Source of the DNA: Singulisphaera sp. GP187
GTDB taxonomy: Bacteria; Planctomycetota; Phycisphaerae; Phycisphaerales; SM1A02
Reading direction: 5' to 3'
Length of the DNA: 64,000 bases
NCBI GenBank assembly: GCA_945871915.1
Contig: CAMBXO010000013.1
Span: forward strand, 1 to 64,000
This document shows positions 27,109 through 35,096 of this stretch, piece after piece (position 1 is the stretch's first letter; each line of letters opens with the position of its first letter). The notes beneath the pieces are model-generated. The model did not search any database. It was given only the letters and a program-made list of their open reading frames with translations, and was not told where the DNA came from. A program made the translations under genes and the position numbers.

Positions 27109-27944
27109 GCAGCGACCTGATGCGTGAATGCCACTTATCGCCCAGTCAACTCGCGCAACGCATTCGGCTTCACGCGGTGCGTATGACGTCCAAGGGTCGC
27201 ACGAGCCATGTTGGATCCGTTCTCTCGTGCGCAGACATTCTGGCCACCCTCTACGGGCGTGTCATGACTGTGCGTGCGGTCGAGCCTCGTTGGGATGGCC
27301 GCGATCGCTTCATCATGAGCAAGGGGCATGCGGGCGCCGGCGTGTACGCGACATTGGCCGAACTGGGATTCTTCCCAATCGAGCGATTGGAGGAACACTG
27401 TCAGAATGGCTCGGTGCTTTGCGGTCATATTGCTGCGCATGGCGTTCCCGGCGTTGAGTTCTCGACGGGCTCACTGGGACATGGCTTGCCGGTGGCCGCC
27501 GGAATGGCATACGCCTTGAAGGTGAGAGGGTCCTCAAGCCGAACATTCGTGCTTCTCAGCGATGGCGAGTTGGACGAAGGCTCGAACTGGGAGGCAATTT
27601 TGTTCGCTGCTCACCACCGACTATCAGGGCTGTGCGGCATCGTGGACTACAACAAAATCCAGAGTCTCGCGACCGTGGCGGACACGCTTGGTCTGGAGCC
27701 GCTGGCAGAGAAGTTCCGAGCCTTCGGATGGACGGTGCGAGAGTGCGATGGACACGACCATGCAGCGATCGAAGTTGCGATGCAGTCGTCTTCGGAAAGC
27801 GGTCCGGTGATGGTGATCGCCCATACAGTCAAGGGACGTGGCGTGAAATTTATGGAGCATTCCGTGCTTTGGCACTACCGGAGCCCACAGGGCGAGGAGT
27901 TGGCTGCCGCGATCGCCGAACTCGAGGCAGCGGGTCATGCGTGA
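27105..27944 (+). CDS. Transketolase, N-terminal (ThDP-binding) subunit
   Basis: 279 residues corresponding to the N-terminal half of transketolase. SKGHAGAGVYATLAELGFF, GSLGHGLPVAAGMAYA and the ThDP motif beginning GDG-like at LLSDGELDEGSNWEA and ending in VDYNKIQS are all recognisable; TVKGRGVKFMEHS follows. GTG 27105 overlaps the previous stop; an ATG at 27120 is an alternative five codons in. The partner half is the next gene with an 8-base overlap (ATGCGTGA at 27937-27944). Split transketolases in glycan loci are thought to move two-carbon units in making unusual sugars; whether this pair does so or is a housekeeping enzyme is not shown by sequence. Confidence 0.9.
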   Translation: MSSDLMRECHLSPSQLAQRIRLHAVRMTSKGRTSHVGSVLSCADILATLYGRVMTVRAVEPRWDGRDRFIMSKGHAGAGVYATLAELGFFPIERLEEHCQNGSVLCGHIAAHGVPGVEFSTGSLGHGLPVAAGMAYALKVRGSSSRTFVLLSDGELDEGSNWEAILFAAHHRLSGLCGIVDYNKIQSLATVADTLGLEPLAEKFRAFGWTVRECDGHDHAAIEVAMQSSSESGPVMVIAHTVKGRGVKFMEHSVLWHYRSPQGEELAAAIAELEAAGHA

Positions 27945-28884
27945 CGCATTTGTGTCTGAACTAACTGCTCTTGCAGAGCGCGATCCCTCCATCATGCTCG
28001 TGACGGGGGACCTTGGATTTGGGGTCTTGACCGATTTTGCAAAGCGATTTCCTGCCCAGTACCTAAACGCCGGGGTTGCAGAGCAGAATATGGCTGGGCT
28101 TGCGGCGGGACTCGCCTTGGAAGGACGCAGGGTCTTTACTTACTCGATTGCAAACTTCCCAACACTGCGGTGTCTTGAACAGATCCGAAACGACATTTGC
28201 TACCACGGTCTGCCGGTGACGGTTGTCTCGGTCGGTGGAGGATTCGCTTACGGACCTCTTGGCTTCAGCCACCATGCGACCGAGGATGTTGCAGTCATGG
28301 GTGCGCTGCCGGGAATGCGGGTCATGGCGCCAAGCGACCCTGCTGAGGCACGAGCATGCACCCGATTTTCCGGGTCCGCCGAGGGACCTTCATATCTGCG
28401 GCTGGGGCGCAACGGCGAAAGGAAGTTGCATTCAGACGATTGTGTGCGGATCCGAGAAGGCAACATGCTGCATGTCGCGGGACCTGAGTCGGCCGACACC
28501 GTGTTGATCGGGAGTTGTGGTGCGCTGGACCTTGCGCTCGAGGCGGTTGGACTGCTGGAGGCATCCGGTGTTTCAGCCGCCGTGTGGTCGAGCCCATTCA
28601 TCATGCCCTTTGATCGTGCACGTGTTATGCAGTTTGCGTCCAATTCGAGCCTTGTGGTCACTGTCGAGGAGCACTCCGAGTCAGGTGGTCTTGGGAGCCG
28701 CTGCGCGCAAGTGATCGCGGCAAGCGCGTCGCGGCGAGCTCAGCATTTGGCTTTCGGCATCCCACCCGTACCGCAGCACTATGTTGGCGACCAGCACTTC
28801 ATGCGAGTCCAAGTTGGACTCACTGCCCGGAGGATCCATGCCATGGTCACTGCGCTGAGTGGTGTCCGGGGAGCCCACGAATGA
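27937..28884 (+). CDS. Transketolase, C-terminal (pyrimidine-binding) subunit
   Basis: 315 residues, the C-terminal half of transketolase. VTGDLGFGVL and FPAQYLNAGVAEQNMAGLAAGLA hold the conserved Glu that activates the ThDP aminopyrimidine ring. GLPVTVVSVGGGFAYGPLGFSHHATEDVAVM is the usual central block (residues 88-118, key SHHATEDVA), and the C-terminal domain includes VVTVEEHSESGGLGS. It forms a heteromer with the product of 27105. The start overlaps the N-terminal subunit gene by 8 bases and the stop overlaps wlbA by ATGA, so the set is a single transcription unit. Confidence 0.9.
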   Translation: MRDAFVSELTALAERDPSIMLVTGDLGFGVLTDFAKRFPAQYLNAGVAEQNMAGLAAGLALEGRRVFTYSIANFPTLRCLEQIRNDICYHGLPVTVVSVGGGFAYGPLGFSHHATEDVAVMGALPGMRVMAPSDPAEARACTRFSGSAEGPSYLRLGRNGERKLHSDDCVRIREGNMLHVAGPESADTVLIGSCGALDLALEAVGLLEASGVSAAVWSSPFIMPFDRARVMQFASNSSLVVTVEEHSESGGLGSRCAQVIAASASRRAQHLAFGIPPVPQHYVGDQHFMRVQVGLTARRIHAMVTALSGVRGAHE

Positions 28885-29981
28885 CGCCAACTTCGCTTTC
28901 GGAAGCTGATCGCCCCTCATTAAAGTTTGCGCTGGTTGGTTGCGGACGAATCGCCAAGCGGCATTCGGAGTTGCTAGGTCACAATCAGATCACAGGCGCT
29001 TCGCTTGCAGCGGTTTGCGACATCACGCGGAGCCGGGCTGATGCGATTGGAAGCCAATTTGGTGTGCCCGCCTACTCCGACATGCACGAAATGATGGAGC
29101 GGGAACGGATCGATGTTGCTGTTGTATTGACCGAGAGCGGTCTGCATGCAGAACATGTGGTCGCCTTGACTCGCCACGGCAAGCACATCGTGGTGGAAAA
29201 GCCGATGGCTCTCACACTCATCGACTCAGATCGCATGATCGCAGCCTGCGATGCGGCCGGCATCAAGTTGTTCGTTGTAAAGCAGAATCGTCTCAATGTG
29301 CCAGTGGTGAAGTTGCGCGAGGCGTTGAAGGCGGGTCGGTTCGGGAAGTTGGTAATGGGCACGGTTCGCGTGCGTTGGTGCCGCGATCAGAGCTACTACA
29401 ACCAGGACAAGTGGCGCGGCACATGGGGTCTCGACGGAGGCGTGCTGACGAACCAAGCAAGTCACCACGTCGACCTGCTTGAGTGGATGATGGGCGATGT
29501 CGAATCAGTATTCGCGATGAGTCGAACGGCGCTTGTTGACATCGAGACGGAAGACACTGCTGTCGTGATTCTGCGCTTCACGAGTGGTGCGCTTGGGGTG
29601 ATCGAGGCGACGACGGCAGCGCGTCCCAAAGATCTCGAAGGATCGCTTTCGATTTTGGGCGAGGGAGGAACTGTGGTGATCGGCGGCTTCGCGGTGAACG
29701 AGATGCTCACGTGGAATTTTGCGAAGAAGGAGCCTGGCGATGACGAGGTGCTATCCCAGTTCTCAGTGAACCCCCCGAGCGTGTATGGATTCGGGCATCA
29801 GGCGTACTACGAGCATGTGGTGCAAAGCGTCCGGAACAACACGTCGCAGTTGGTGGATGGGCTCGCGGGCCGCAAGAGCATTGAACTGATTTCGGCGATC
29901 TATGAGTCGATCGAGACTGGCCGCGAGGTGTCGCTGCGCTTCAAACCCTCTCGCTGCAAACTTGGACAACGCCATGACTGA
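28881..29981 (+). CDS. wlbA: Gfo/Idh/MocA oxidoreductase, WlbA/WbpB-like UDP-2-acetamido-2-deoxyglucuronate dehydrogenase
   Basis: 366 residues. ALVGCGRIAKRHSELL is the NAD-binding glycine motif and EKPMALT the catalytic Lys region. The segments LFVVKQNRLNVPVVKLREAL, VRVRWCRDQSYYNQDKWRGT, GVLTNQASHHVDLLEWM and ATTAARPKDLEGSLSILGE are as I recall them for WlbA/WbpB, more specific than the wider family. WlbA oxidises C3 of UDP-GlcNAcA; a PLP aminotransferase (WlbC) and an acetyltransferase (WlbB) follow to give UDP-2,3-diacetamido-uronic acid. Here WlbC is intact at 30137 and WlbB is only a remnant at 29974. The UDP-GlcNAc dehydrogenase that supplies the substrate is not in the window. Confidence 0.88.
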   Translation: MTPTSLSEADRPSLKFALVGCGRIAKRHSELLGHNQITGASLAAVCDITRSRADAIGSQFGVPAYSDMHEMMERERIDVAVVLTESGLHAEHVVALTRHGKHIVVEKPMALTLIDSDRMIAACDAAGIKLFVVKQNRLNVPVVKLREALKAGRFGKLVMGTVRVRWCRDQSYYNQDKWRGTWGLDGGVLTNQASHHVDLLEWMMGDVESVFAMSRTALVDIETEDTAVVILRFTSGALGVIEATTAARPKDLEGSLSILGEGGTVVIGGFAVNEMLTWNFAKKEPGDDEVLSQFSVNPPSVYGFGHQAYYEHVVQSVRNNTSQLVDGLAGRKSIELISAIYESIETGREVSLRFKPSRCKLGQRHD

Positions 29982-30136
29982 ACCCAAACTGCTGTCCCAC
30001 CGGATCGTAAGCGTTCAAGTGCGAACTCGTCTCCATCGGCGACGATTGCTTCATCGGCCATGGTGTACTGTTCATCAATGACCTCTTCGACATTGGCGGA
30101 CCTGCGTGGGGCAAACAGACTCTAAGGACCGGCATC
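29974..30136 (+). pseudogene. Remnant of WlbB/WbpD-type hexapeptide N-acetyltransferase (internal deletion and frameshift)
   Basis: Between wlbA and wlbC an ATG at 29974 (overlapping the wlbA stop) begins MTEPKLLSHRIVS, a plausible WlbB-like N-terminus, but that frame reaches TGA at 30079-30081 after 35 codons. A different frame, open from 30011 after TAA 30008-30010, reads CELVSIGDDCFIGHG and LFINDLFDIGGPAWG, which is internal sequence of WlbB/WbpD-type left-handed beta-helix acetyltransferases (catalytic-domain CE-x-VSIGDDCFIGHG-x-FIND block). That frame is in phase with the GTG of wlbC at 30137. The normal gene is near 190 codons; about 120 are missing and the ends are out of frame. TAAGGA at 30123-30128 inside the remnant now serves as the wlbC ribosome site. 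Confidence 0.8.
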
Positions 30137-31243
30137 GTGAACATCCCCTTCGTCGATCTACACGCCCAGTACCTGACCATCAAGTCCGAAATCGATGGTG
30201 TGATCGCCGAAGTGATCCGCCAGTCGGCATTCATTCGAAGCAAGCATGTCATTGACTTCGAGGCCCAGTGGGCAAAGACCGTCGGCGTGCGCCACTGCGT
30301 GAGCTGCGCCAACGGAACCGATGCGATCTACATTGTGATGCGAGGTCTGGGGCTCAAGCCCGGTGACGAGGTCATCACGACGGCTCACAGTTGGATCTCG
30401 ACTTCGGAAACCATCACGCAGGCGGGCGGGCGGGTTGTCTTCTGCGATACCGACCGCGAGACATTCACGATCGATCCCTCGCGGATCGAGTCGCTCATCA
30501 CGCCGCGGACCGTGGGCATTATCCCTGTCCACCTCTATGGCCAGCCAGCGGACATGGATCCGATCCTTGCCATCGCGGCTCAGCGCAGGTTGTGGGTGAT
30601 CGAGGACTGCGCTCAGGCGCATCTGGCTGAATACAAAGGCCGACAAGTCGGGACCATGGGAACGGCCGCCACGTTCAGTTTCTATCCTGGCAAGAACCTT
30701 GGTGCCATGGGTGATGCGGGCTGCCTCGTGACCAACGACGACAAGCTGGCCTCGTGGTCAGAGCTCTTCGCTCGGCACGGCGGCAAGGGCGAGCACACCA
30801 TTGAGGGCATCAATAGCAGGCTCGACGGAATACAGGCGGCGATCCTGTCGGTGAAGCTGCCCCATCTGATGAAGTGGACTGAGGAGCGGCGGAAGATTGC
30901 GGCACAGTACGACGACCACTTTGCCAAGCTGCCTACGGTGCGGACGCCAAGGATCGCAGCGAACCGGACCCATGTTTATCACCTGTATGTCATCCGGGTC
31001 GAAAACCGCGATGCGCTCCAGCATCATCTAAATGAGTCTGGAATCGCGACGATGCTCAACTACTCGAAGGCGCTGCCGTACTACCCGGCGTATGGGCGGC
31101 TCGGGCACACGCCGGCGGATTTTCCCAACGCGTATCACAATCAGAGTCGCATTCTGTCCATTCCGATCTATCCGGAAATGACGGATGAGATGGTCGCGCA
31201 TGTTGTGGACTCGGTATCGCGGGCCATCGGCCTTTGCGCATGA
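30137..31243 (+). CDS. wlbC: DegT/DnrJ/EryC1-family PLP aminotransferase, WlbC/WbpE-like
   Basis: 368 residues. NIPFVDLHAQY is the characteristic N-terminus, NGTDAIYIVMRGLGLKPGDEV and VIEDCAQAHLAEYKG (PLP-pyridine-binding Asp) follow, and FSFYPGKNLGAMGDAGC contains the Schiff-base Lys in the usual SF-x-PGKNLGA motif. It transfers an amino group from glutamate to the 3-keto sugar made by WlbA. The start is GTG 30137 with TAAGGA eight bases upstream; the frame extends 5' into the acetyltransferase remnant but has no initiation codon there. Last gene of the plus-strand locus; an 83-base gap separates it from a convergent gene at 31327. Confidence 0.9.
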   Translation: MNIPFVDLHAQYLTIKSEIDGVIAEVIRQSAFIRSKHVIDFEAQWAKTVGVRHCVSCANGTDAIYIVMRGLGLKPGDEVITTAHSWISTSETITQAGGRVVFCDTDRETFTIDPSRIESLITPRTVGIIPVHLYGQPADMDPILAIAAQRRLWVIEDCAQAHLAEYKGRQVGTMGTAATFSFYPGKNLGAMGDAGCLVTNDDKLASWSELFARHGGKGEHTIEGINSRLDGIQAAILSVKLPHLMKWTEERRKIAAQYDDHFAKLPTVRTPRIAANRTHVYHLYVIRVENRDALQHHLNESGIATMLNYSKALPYYPAYGRLGHTPADFPNAYHNQSRILSIPIYPEMTDEMVAHVVDSVSRAIGLCA

Positions 31244-31326
31244 CATTCATCCACCGGGACTTTATGACGCCGGGTAGGGGGCAGGACATAGCACGGAATT
31301 GAGATCCTCGAAGATTGCGCGCAGCC

Positions 31327-31917
31327 TCATCTCTCACACCGCCCAAGAAAATCCGGGACCGAAACTCTTGCAAACGGCAACGAGTTCCAGTGCGGATCGC
31401 TTTCGTCCACCTGAAACATGTACGCCCAATGCGCGACAAATGTTGTCGGGTCATCTGGACCAGGGCTCGCCATCTGGTTCTCCATCGTCCACTCGCCGCG
31501 TTCTCGGCGCATCACCCCGATCGCATTGATGCTGAGCTGAACCTTCTCCCCATCCATTGCAAGAAAAGTGAGCAGCACTTGGCCCTCCGGAGTCACCGTT
31601 CCGATCATCTGACGGCACTGGATCTGATCGTTGCCCATAATCTGCACCGTGCACTCGCCGACGAAATACCCGTAGCGGCATTGCCGAATGTGGTACACGG
31701 TCTGGCCAATGCTCGGCTGTGCGGTGTCGGTGACCGCGTCGTACACCATGTTCGGAAGTCCCTGCGGCCTGACATACCAATAGGTGTCTTCAAGCCAGTC
31801 CCAAGTTTTTGGGGAAGGGCTGGTGAGAGCCGTTAAGCCCGAGAGGATGGCCGCGATGGAGACGGCACCGATCAACGCGCCGACTGCGATGGGATGTTTC
31901 AATTTCAGTTTGGTCAT
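31327..31917 (-). CDS. Hypothetical membrane-anchored protein
   Basis: 196 residues. An N-terminal hydrophobic segment (residues 10-32, KHPIAVGALIGAVSIAAILS) acts as signal anchor or uncleaved signal. The remainder looks like a small beta-rich extracytoplasmic domain: YWYVRPQGLPNMVYD, YHIRQCRYGYFVGECTVQ with two cysteines that could pair, and GQVLLTFLAMDGEKVQLS. I recognise no family. It reads minus strand, converging with the locus ending at 31243, and its upstream region (31918-32084) holds a T7 run at 31965-31971 and a perfect CCCAATTGGG palindrome, neither clearly functional. Confidence 0.6.
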   Translation of the reverse strand: MTKLKLKHPIAVGALIGAVSIAAILSGLTALTSPSPKTWDWLEDTYWYVRPQGLPNMVYDAVTDTAQPSIGQTVYHIRQCRYGYFVGECTVQIMGNDQIQCRQMIGTVTPEGQVLLTFLAMDGEKVQLSINAIGVMRRERGEWTMENQMASPGPDDPTTFVAHWAYMFQVDESDPHWNSLPFARVSVPDFLGRCER

Positions 31918-32066
31918 TGCCCATCAGAATAATCCGGCGACCCAATTGGGCAAAACGACTTCTGTTTTTTTCATGAAATCCACCGAACGATGCCATTCCT
32001 ATGACAATGCAGCCACTTTTGGCAGATTCCGTGATTACGGCGATGAAATGTGTCGACGGGCGATCC

Positions 32067-32094
32067 GCCGCTACTTCGTCGCCGCTACTTCGTC
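32067..32094. repeat. 14-bp tandem duplication across a stop codon
   Basis: GCCGCTACTTCGTC occurs twice head to tail (32067-32080 and 32081-32094). The second copy contains the TAG stop (32085-32087, minus strand) of the methyltransferase gene and its last codons; the first copy repeats them just outside the gene. It looks like a recent replication-slippage event with no effect on the reading frame. Confidence 0.85.
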
Positions 32095-33017
32095 GGATGT
32101 CGCAAAACGATCACAATCTCGTTGCCGCCGCCGCATAGCGACTGGATCCAACGCACTGGTAACGACAAAAACCGTGCAACCTGAATGGCCACGCGCATCC
32201 GTCTCGATGGTTGGAACCCGTACCTGCCTGCGGTTGCATCTTGGTCTTCGCCCTTCAGGAGTCGAAGTCCTTTGGCGGCCGTTCGGAACCAAGCATTCGA
32301 GTGAGCGGGTGTCGTTACGGCAACCACTTCCCATCCAGCAGCGTGGCACAATGTTGCCAACGACTTTGCGGAGAACACTCTCAAATGGGCAGCGGAGAAG
32401 TGAATGGAATGCGAACCCAACAAGCGTTGATGCCAAGATCGTGCATTGGGAGTGGCAATAAATCCAAGCCCGTTTGGTTTCGTCAATGCCAACGCTCTGG
32501 CGAGATGCGCCATTGGGTCCGGCACATGTTCGATCACATGAAATGAACAGACAGCGTCCATGGTGTTCAGCGGGAGTGGCGCGCTTTCGAATTCGCCAAC
32601 CGTGACAAGCGATCGCAATGCGGCAGGAAGAAGGTCGCGAAGATTCTGGGATTCCTCAACTCCGGACACCTTGAATCCCTGTTCAAACATCCACTGCATC
32701 AATCGACCAGATCCCGGCCCAATTTCAAGCACATGGGCGGCGGGGGCCAACCACTTTCGGAGCATCCGGATACGGCAATTGAGCGTTTCTCCTTCGAGCG
32801 CTTCTGGAAAGTGCACTTGTGCATCCGATTCGCCGCTGTTGTAACAACGAGACTGTGCTTCGGAGAACGCTTCTCGCTGTGCCGCAGAGCTGAGCGCCTG
32901 CGCACAATGCCCACAGGCGCGGCAAACCACATATCGAAGGGTGCGCCGCACATCCACGGTGGAAAGCGGTCCGCCACCACAAAGGTCGCAGTGTTGAGTG
33001 TCTCGCTCGAGTTCCAT
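32085..33017 (-). CDS. Class I SAM methyltransferase with N-terminal zinc-ribbon-like cysteines
   Basis: 310 residues from ATG 33017. The frame extends to a TTG at 33059, but neither start has a ribosome site and the ATG form begins MELERDTQHCDLCGGG, as usual for this class. C-x2-C at residues about 10-13 and VVCRACGHCAQ form a zinc-ribbon-like head. The methyltransferase domain has VLEIGPGSGRLMQWM (motif I) and VCSFHVIEHVPDPM (motif IV). The family is common in surface-glycan loci, substrate unknown. It is divergent from the carbonic anhydrase gene, sharing a 107-base intergenic region. Confidence 0.78.
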   Translation of the reverse strand: MELERDTQHCDLCGGGPLSTVDVRRTLRYVVCRACGHCAQALSSAAQREAFSEAQSRCYNSGESDAQVHFPEALEGETLNCRIRMLRKWLAPAAHVLEIGPGSGRLMQWMFEQGFKVSGVEESQNLRDLLPAALRSLVTVGEFESAPLPLNTMDAVCSFHVIEHVPDPMAHLARALALTKPNGLGFIATPNARSWHQRLLGSHSIHFSAAHLRVFSAKSLATLCHAAGWEVVAVTTPAHSNAWFRTAAKGLRLLKGEDQDATAGRYGFQPSRRMRVAIQVARFLSLPVRWIQSLCGGGNEIVIVLRHPTK

Positions 33018-33124
33018 GGGGTTCAATGTGGTCAGACATCCAGTCGGAATGACGATCAATTCAGCAGGTTCGCGATGGTAATCCCATCATCTTGCACTGT
33101 CAACGAAAACGGTATCTTCACCCG

Positions 33125-33787
33125 ATGCAAACCTTCCAACTGTTTCTCCGTCGTGCCAATCTCGTTGCGTTGTGTGGTCTGGTGCTCGCTGGCTGCACAA
33201 GTGTTTCGCCACGCACAGAACACATCACCGCAGAAATTGCCATGTCGGAACTGGTCGCCGGCAATGATCGATTTCTTGATGGTGGCATGCATGCACACAC
33301 ATGGCAGGCGGAGCGAGTGGTTGAAACCGGCGAGTTTGGGCAAGCGCCGTCTGTTGGTGTGCTGACATGTGCAGACTCTCGAACGCCGCCAGAACTTATT
33401 TTTGATCAGGGCGTGGGTGATCTCTTCGTCGTGCGCGTTGCAGGCAACTTTGTGGACGATGGCGGAACCGGAACATTTGAATACGGCGTGAGCGCGCTCG
33501 GTGTGCACACGATCGTTGTCCTGGGTCACACCAAGTGCGGTGCAGTGAACGCGACGTGTGACGGCAAACCACTTCCCGGAAGCATGAGTGCGTTTACGCG
33601 AGCGATTCAACCGGCCGTTGCGGGAGTGACTGGTCTGACCAACGCTTCGGAAGCCAATGTGCGTTGGCAGATGAAGCGTCTCACCGATGGCAGTGAAATT
33701 CTGCGTACGGCGGTTGCCAAAGGCGAACTCAAGATCGCCGGTGCGATCTATGAGGTTGATACTGGAAAGGTGCGCTTCCTAAACTGA
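33125..33787 (+). CDS. Beta-carbonic anhydrase, predicted lipoprotein
   Basis: 220 residues from ATG 33125. Residues 1-24 are a lipoprotein signal with lipobox LAGC. The zinc-site motifs of beta-carbonic anhydrases are intact: CADSRTPPE (Cys and the Asp-Arg dyad) and GHTKCGAVNA (His and Cys), with VVRVAGNFVDDGG between. It hydrates CO2 to bicarbonate; the signal places it outside the cytoplasmic membrane, where most beta enzymes are not found. The open frame extends upstream to 33092 but that codon is a TTG and would bury the signal. No operon partner: the upstream gene is divergent and the downstream gene convergent. Confidence 0.9.
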   Translation: MQTFQLFLRRANLVALCGLVLAGCTSVSPRTEHITAEIAMSELVAGNDRFLDGGMHAHTWQAERVVETGEFGQAPSVGVLTCADSRTPPELIFDQGVGDLFVVRVAGNFVDDGGTGTFEYGVSALGVHTIVVLGHTKCGAVNATCDGKPLPGSMSAFTRAIQPAVAGVTGLTNASEANVRWQMKRLTDGSEILRTAVAKGELKIAGAIYEVDTGKVRFLN

Positions 33788-33894
33788 GAGCGCGGATGAC
33801 GATGATGGCGCTCCGCGGTGATTACGGCCTGCACCTGCGTTGGCACGAAGTGGACTCAAGTTTCACCGACTCGCCGATTCACCGGCTCACCACC

Positions 33895-34773
33895 TCACCG
33901 ACCCGCTTCTTCTGGCTCAATTTCCGGCTTATCCGCAGGCGCGTATGCGTCGGGATCGTCCCGATTTTTCCATTCGTGAGTGTCGGGATCGTTCGGTTCT
34001 GCCTCCACCTGTACCGGCCCGTCGCCGACACGCGTGAGGGTGGTGCGTGAACGCCCGCGGATCAGATCGCCGATCATGGCCGAGGCCAAATCGCTGGTGA
34101 CGGCATGTACTGAAACCGGATTGGACGCGACGGACTCGGTGTAACCGGTCGCATCGCCCACCGACTGCCACACGATGCGTCCGCTCGGTGCGTGATACAG
34201 CTGCAGCACCATATTCATAGTGGTCCAATCGCTTCGCACCATGGTCAAGCCGAGCGGGTTAAAGCGCACCGCGTTGGTGGTGTTGTGCGACGCGATCGTG
34301 CAGAGGAAGAAATACTCTAAGCCAGTCGCAGTGCTGATCGAAGCGAGATCCTCGGCGGCAAGAATGCCTGAGTTGTTCGCATCCTCCAGCATCTTGGCGA
34401 GGTCGCGAGACTTTCCGACACGCGCAGCCAGCGCCATCGTTGCAGGACCGGTGAGCACGGTCGCGCCGGCGCACTGGCGGTGCAATCCCACACGCACGGA
34501 ATCGGAAGCGAAGGTGCCAAGGCCTCGAAGTGGCGCGCCTGGCGATACACCCTGCAGCGTTCCGACGCGAGGTGGATTGGATGTCAGGATCGCTCGGGCA
34601 TCCATGTCAGGCCCCAACAGTGATCGCACATACACCGCCGATCGCGTGTGCAGGCCGACTTGCACGGTGGTGTCCGCGCAACCAATCGGCATCGCACTTG
34701 CAAGCAGGGAAAGAATCGCAATGCAAGCAGGGCGTGCGGCACGGCAGAAATGCATAAGGTTGTTTTTTTTCAT
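33895..34773 (-). CDS. Hypothetical exported (probably lipo-) protein
   Basis: 292 residues. A basic then hydrophobic N-terminus (ACIAILSLLASAMPIGCADT) suggests a lipoprotein signal with a non-canonical lipobox. The body contains a mixed alpha/beta domain: MALAARVGKSRDLAKMLEDA, LASISTATGLEYFFLCTIAS, MVLQLYHAPSGRIVWQSVGD and SDLASAMIGDLI. The 'Y/F-F-L, then x-LY-x-x-SG-x-IVWQ-x-x-G' pattern is reminiscent of outer-membrane assembly or CsgG-like lipoproteins, but I cannot assign it. The C-terminal 45 residues are acidic and Pro/Asp/Glu-rich. The start codon is followed by an A8 tract, with an alternative ATG six codons later. Confidence 0.6.
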   Translation of the reverse strand: MKKNNLMHFCRAARPACIAILSLLASAMPIGCADTTVQVGLHTRSAVYVRSLLGPDMDARAILTSNPPRVGTLQGVSPGAPLRGLGTFASDSVRVGLHRQCAGATVLTGPATMALAARVGKSRDLAKMLEDANNSGILAAEDLASISTATGLEYFFLCTIASHNTTNAVRFNPLGLTMVRSDWTTMNMVLQLYHAPSGRIVWQSVGDATGYTESVASNPVSVHAVTSDLASAMIGDLIRGRSRTTLTRVGDGPVQVEAEPNDPDTHEWKNRDDPDAYAPADKPEIEPEEAGR

Positions 34774-34808
34774 AGTCGCGAAGACCGATCTGGTCGGTTC
34801 GATCCCGT

Positions 34809-35051
34809 TTATGCCCAGTACTTATTCGCCGCCGCGATCGTTGCAAATTCCAACGCCACGGTGTGACCGATGGCAATGATCATTCCCGCGTCTTCCGCAT
34901 ACACCCCGCGAAGTCGCTCGCGCGTGGCTGCATCCGGCTGAGTGGCTTTGACAATCAGCCTCGCCATCTTGACGGCCAGATGGCGGCCTTCCTCTGGGGT
35001 CTTCGTAATTAATGTGTTGCCCGGAACAAGTTGAATTGGATCAGGAGTCAT
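34809..35051 (-). CDS. Small hypothetical protein
   Basis: 80 residues, ATG 35051, no signal peptide or membrane span. The sequence (TPEEGRHLAVKMARLIVKA, then MIIAIGHTVALEFATIAAAN) is mostly helical with an amphipathic pattern. It lies 35 bases upstream of the lipoprotein gene and 45 bases downstream of the chrA stop, same strand, so it may belong to the same transcript. I know no family for it; coding is supported by length, orientation and spacing only. Confidence 0.45.
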   Translation of the reverse strand: MTPDPIQLVPGNTLITKTPEEGRHLAVKMARLIVKATQPDAATRERLRGVYAEDAGMIIAIGHTVALEFATIAAANKYWA

Positions 35052-35096
35052 GGTGGAAGTCTATCGGCGGGGCGGTGGCCGCGGATAGAGATGGAC

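Noticed and set aside
31941..31971. CCCAATTGGG palindrome followed by T7, read as a terminator
   Set aside because: The palindrome has no loop and is 14 bases from the T-run; it also lies in the upstream region of the minus-strand gene, not at the end of a plus-strand gene.
33796..34050. 84-residue plus-strand frame after the carbonic anhydrase
   Set aside because: Overlaps the 3' end of the minus-strand lipoprotein gene; consists of repeated CTCACC/TTCACC DNA and lacks any domain.
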